Source: CAYVXE01 sp964455375
GTDB taxonomy: Bacteria > Zhuqueibacterota > Zhuqueibacteria > Oceanimicrobiales > Oceanimicrobiaceae
Reading direction: 5' to 3'
Assembly: GCA_964455375.1 (NCBI GenBank)
Contig: CAYVXE010000104.1
Span: 1 to 14,580, forward strand
DNA: 14,580 nt
Shown here: positions 13,898 through 14,580 of the stretch, piece after piece
Layout: every line of letters begins with the position of its first letter
How positions within the stretch are numbered: the first letter of the stretch is position 1
The notes under the pieces: model-generated
The model's database searches: none
Told to the model about the DNA's origin: nothing
Seen by the model: only the letters and a program-made list of their open reading frames with translations
Translations under genes and position numbers: made by a program

Positions 13898-14580
13898 ATG
13901 TCCCGAAAAGCTGTGTCCTTGGCGAGTTGGTTTTACGATGTTTTATCGTTCGTTGTCTTGAGTTGTTTATTCCTTTCCAATGTAAAAAGTCAGGGCCTGC
14001 GGCCGCCGGTTGCCACCATCAATTTAAATTACCTACGATTCGACTTCATCACACCGGGAGCTCGGGCGTCGTCTTTGGGTGGTGCATTCATCGGGGCTGC
14101 CCAGGATGAGACTGCGGCAGCCATAAATCCCGCCGGGTTGACGTACCTTTCCAGCGCCGGGGCTTCTCTGCATCAGCGGAATGCCCGTAAATCATTTCGG
14201 GAGCCTGAAGGTTCACCGGAATTTCCCAACTCTAAAAGCGAATTTTCCAATACGGATTTTAATCAGAGTATGGTCTCGGCATTTTTCCCCTTTAAAAAAC
14301 TGACCGTGGCCATCTACCACCAGGTATTGCTGGACTCCCGGTTCAGTTTTGAAACGCAGCAGTTTTTCACCTTTTCTTCCGTTCCAACGACCCGGCAACT
14401 GTTGGGAGGGTTGGGAAACTTTCCGGGCAAACGCACGACCGTGGATGTGGAAATGATCAACGACGGTCTCTCCATTGCTTACCCCGTCTCCAATCGTTTG
14501 AGTTTAGGTGTCACGGGAAGAACGGCAATTCTGCGCTTTAATTTGAACGAAGAAAAATTCCTGGACGTGCAAATAATCGA
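13898..14580 (+). CDS. FadL/OmpP1-like outer-membrane protein, 3' end beyond the window
   Basis: A plus-strand reading frame is open from ATG 13898 to the window edge (227 codons) without a stop; the end is missing. The preceding in-frame stop is at 13862, and ATG 13898 is the first start after it. The product begins with a hydrophobic signal peptide (about 8-31, cleavage near VKS-QG). It then has ITPGARASSLGGAFIGAAQDETAAAINPAGLTYL (about 51-84), the N-terminal signature of FadL/TodX/OmpP1-type barrels (ARxxxMGGAFxAxADDxxAxxxNPAGL). Strand-like segments follow (SMVSAFFPFKKLTVAIYHQ, GLSIAYPVSNRLSLGVTGRTA). The family transports hydrophobic molecules or, for PorV-type members, handles type IX cargo; which applies here cannot be judged from the fragment. 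The ribosome site is weak. It is divergent from the DUF6588-like gene across about 197 nt. Confidence 0.85.
   Translation, partial: MSRKAVSLASWFYDVLSFVVLSCLFLSNVKSQGLRPPVATINLNYLRFDFITPGARASSLGGAFIGAAQDETAAAINPAGLTYLSSAGASLHQRNARKSFREPEGSPEFPNSKSEFSNTDFNQSMVSAFFPFKKLTVAIYHQVLLDSRFSFETQQFFTFSSVPTTRQLLGGLGNFPGKRTTVDVEMINDGLSIAYPVSNRLSLGVTGRTAILRFNLNEEKFLDVQII

Noticed and set aside
1..14580. CRISPR array, transposon ends, tRNA or rRNA genes
   Set aside because: No regularly spaced repeats, transposase, cloverleaf or rRNA-like sequence were seen on either strand.

Overview
The window looks like chromosomal DNA from a Gram-negative bacterium of the FCB (Fibrobacteres-Chlorobi-Bacteroidetes) assemblage, perhaps a Calditrichota/KSB1-like lineage. 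The evidence is a secreted esterase ending in a PNPFNPST-type C-terminal sorting/FlgD-like domain, a DUF6588-like beta-rich envelope protein, a FadL/OmpP1-like outer-membrane protein, and a mix of genes with strong Shine-Dalgarno sites and genes with A/T-rich leaders lacking one. The phylum is an inference from these protein styles. I see no mobile element, CRISPR array, rRNA or tRNA.

Layout: twelve complete genes lie on the minus strand and one truncated gene on the plus strand. Read in the direction of minus-strand transcription (right to left), a divergent promoter region at about 13701-13897 separates a plus-strand outer-membrane protein gene (13898 to the window edge) from a minus-strand run. 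That run is a DUF6588-like protein (12627-13700), a GAF/AAA+/Fis sigma-54-dependent activator (11061-12596), a divergent Fpg/Nei-family DNA glycosylase homologue (10191-11036), a DASS/SLC13-type anion transporter (8714-10138) and a UspA-domain protein (8236-8703). Gaps of 10-52 nt make one transcription unit possible. A thiol peroxidase (tpx, 7624-8148) follows with its own probable promoter and a clear intrinsic terminator.

Next come the secreted esterase (6117-7403, re-started at a TTG codon), a YgjV-like membrane protein with a GNAT-like tail (5418-6044), an ACE-like M2 metallopeptidase without a signal peptide (3703-5313), and the high-affinity phosphate transporter operon pstS-pstC-pstA-pstB (154-3490) with overlapping cistrons. 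No phoU is visible in the 153 nt left of pstB.

Functionally the window is a patchwork of phosphate uptake, peroxide and stress defence (tpx, usp, glycosylase homologue), organic-anion transport, peptide turnover and envelope or secreted proteins. I do not find a convincing new multi-gene system. The points most worth a second look are the YgjV-GNAT fusion, the transporter with SEH in place of its first SNT motif, the glycosylase homologue lacking several catalytic and lesion-recognition residues, and the regulatory DNA: a 27-bp-spaced direct repeat at the tpx promoter, a quasi-palindrome at the sigma-54 activator start, and a leader hairpin plus a divergent inverted repeat near 13.75-13.83 kb.
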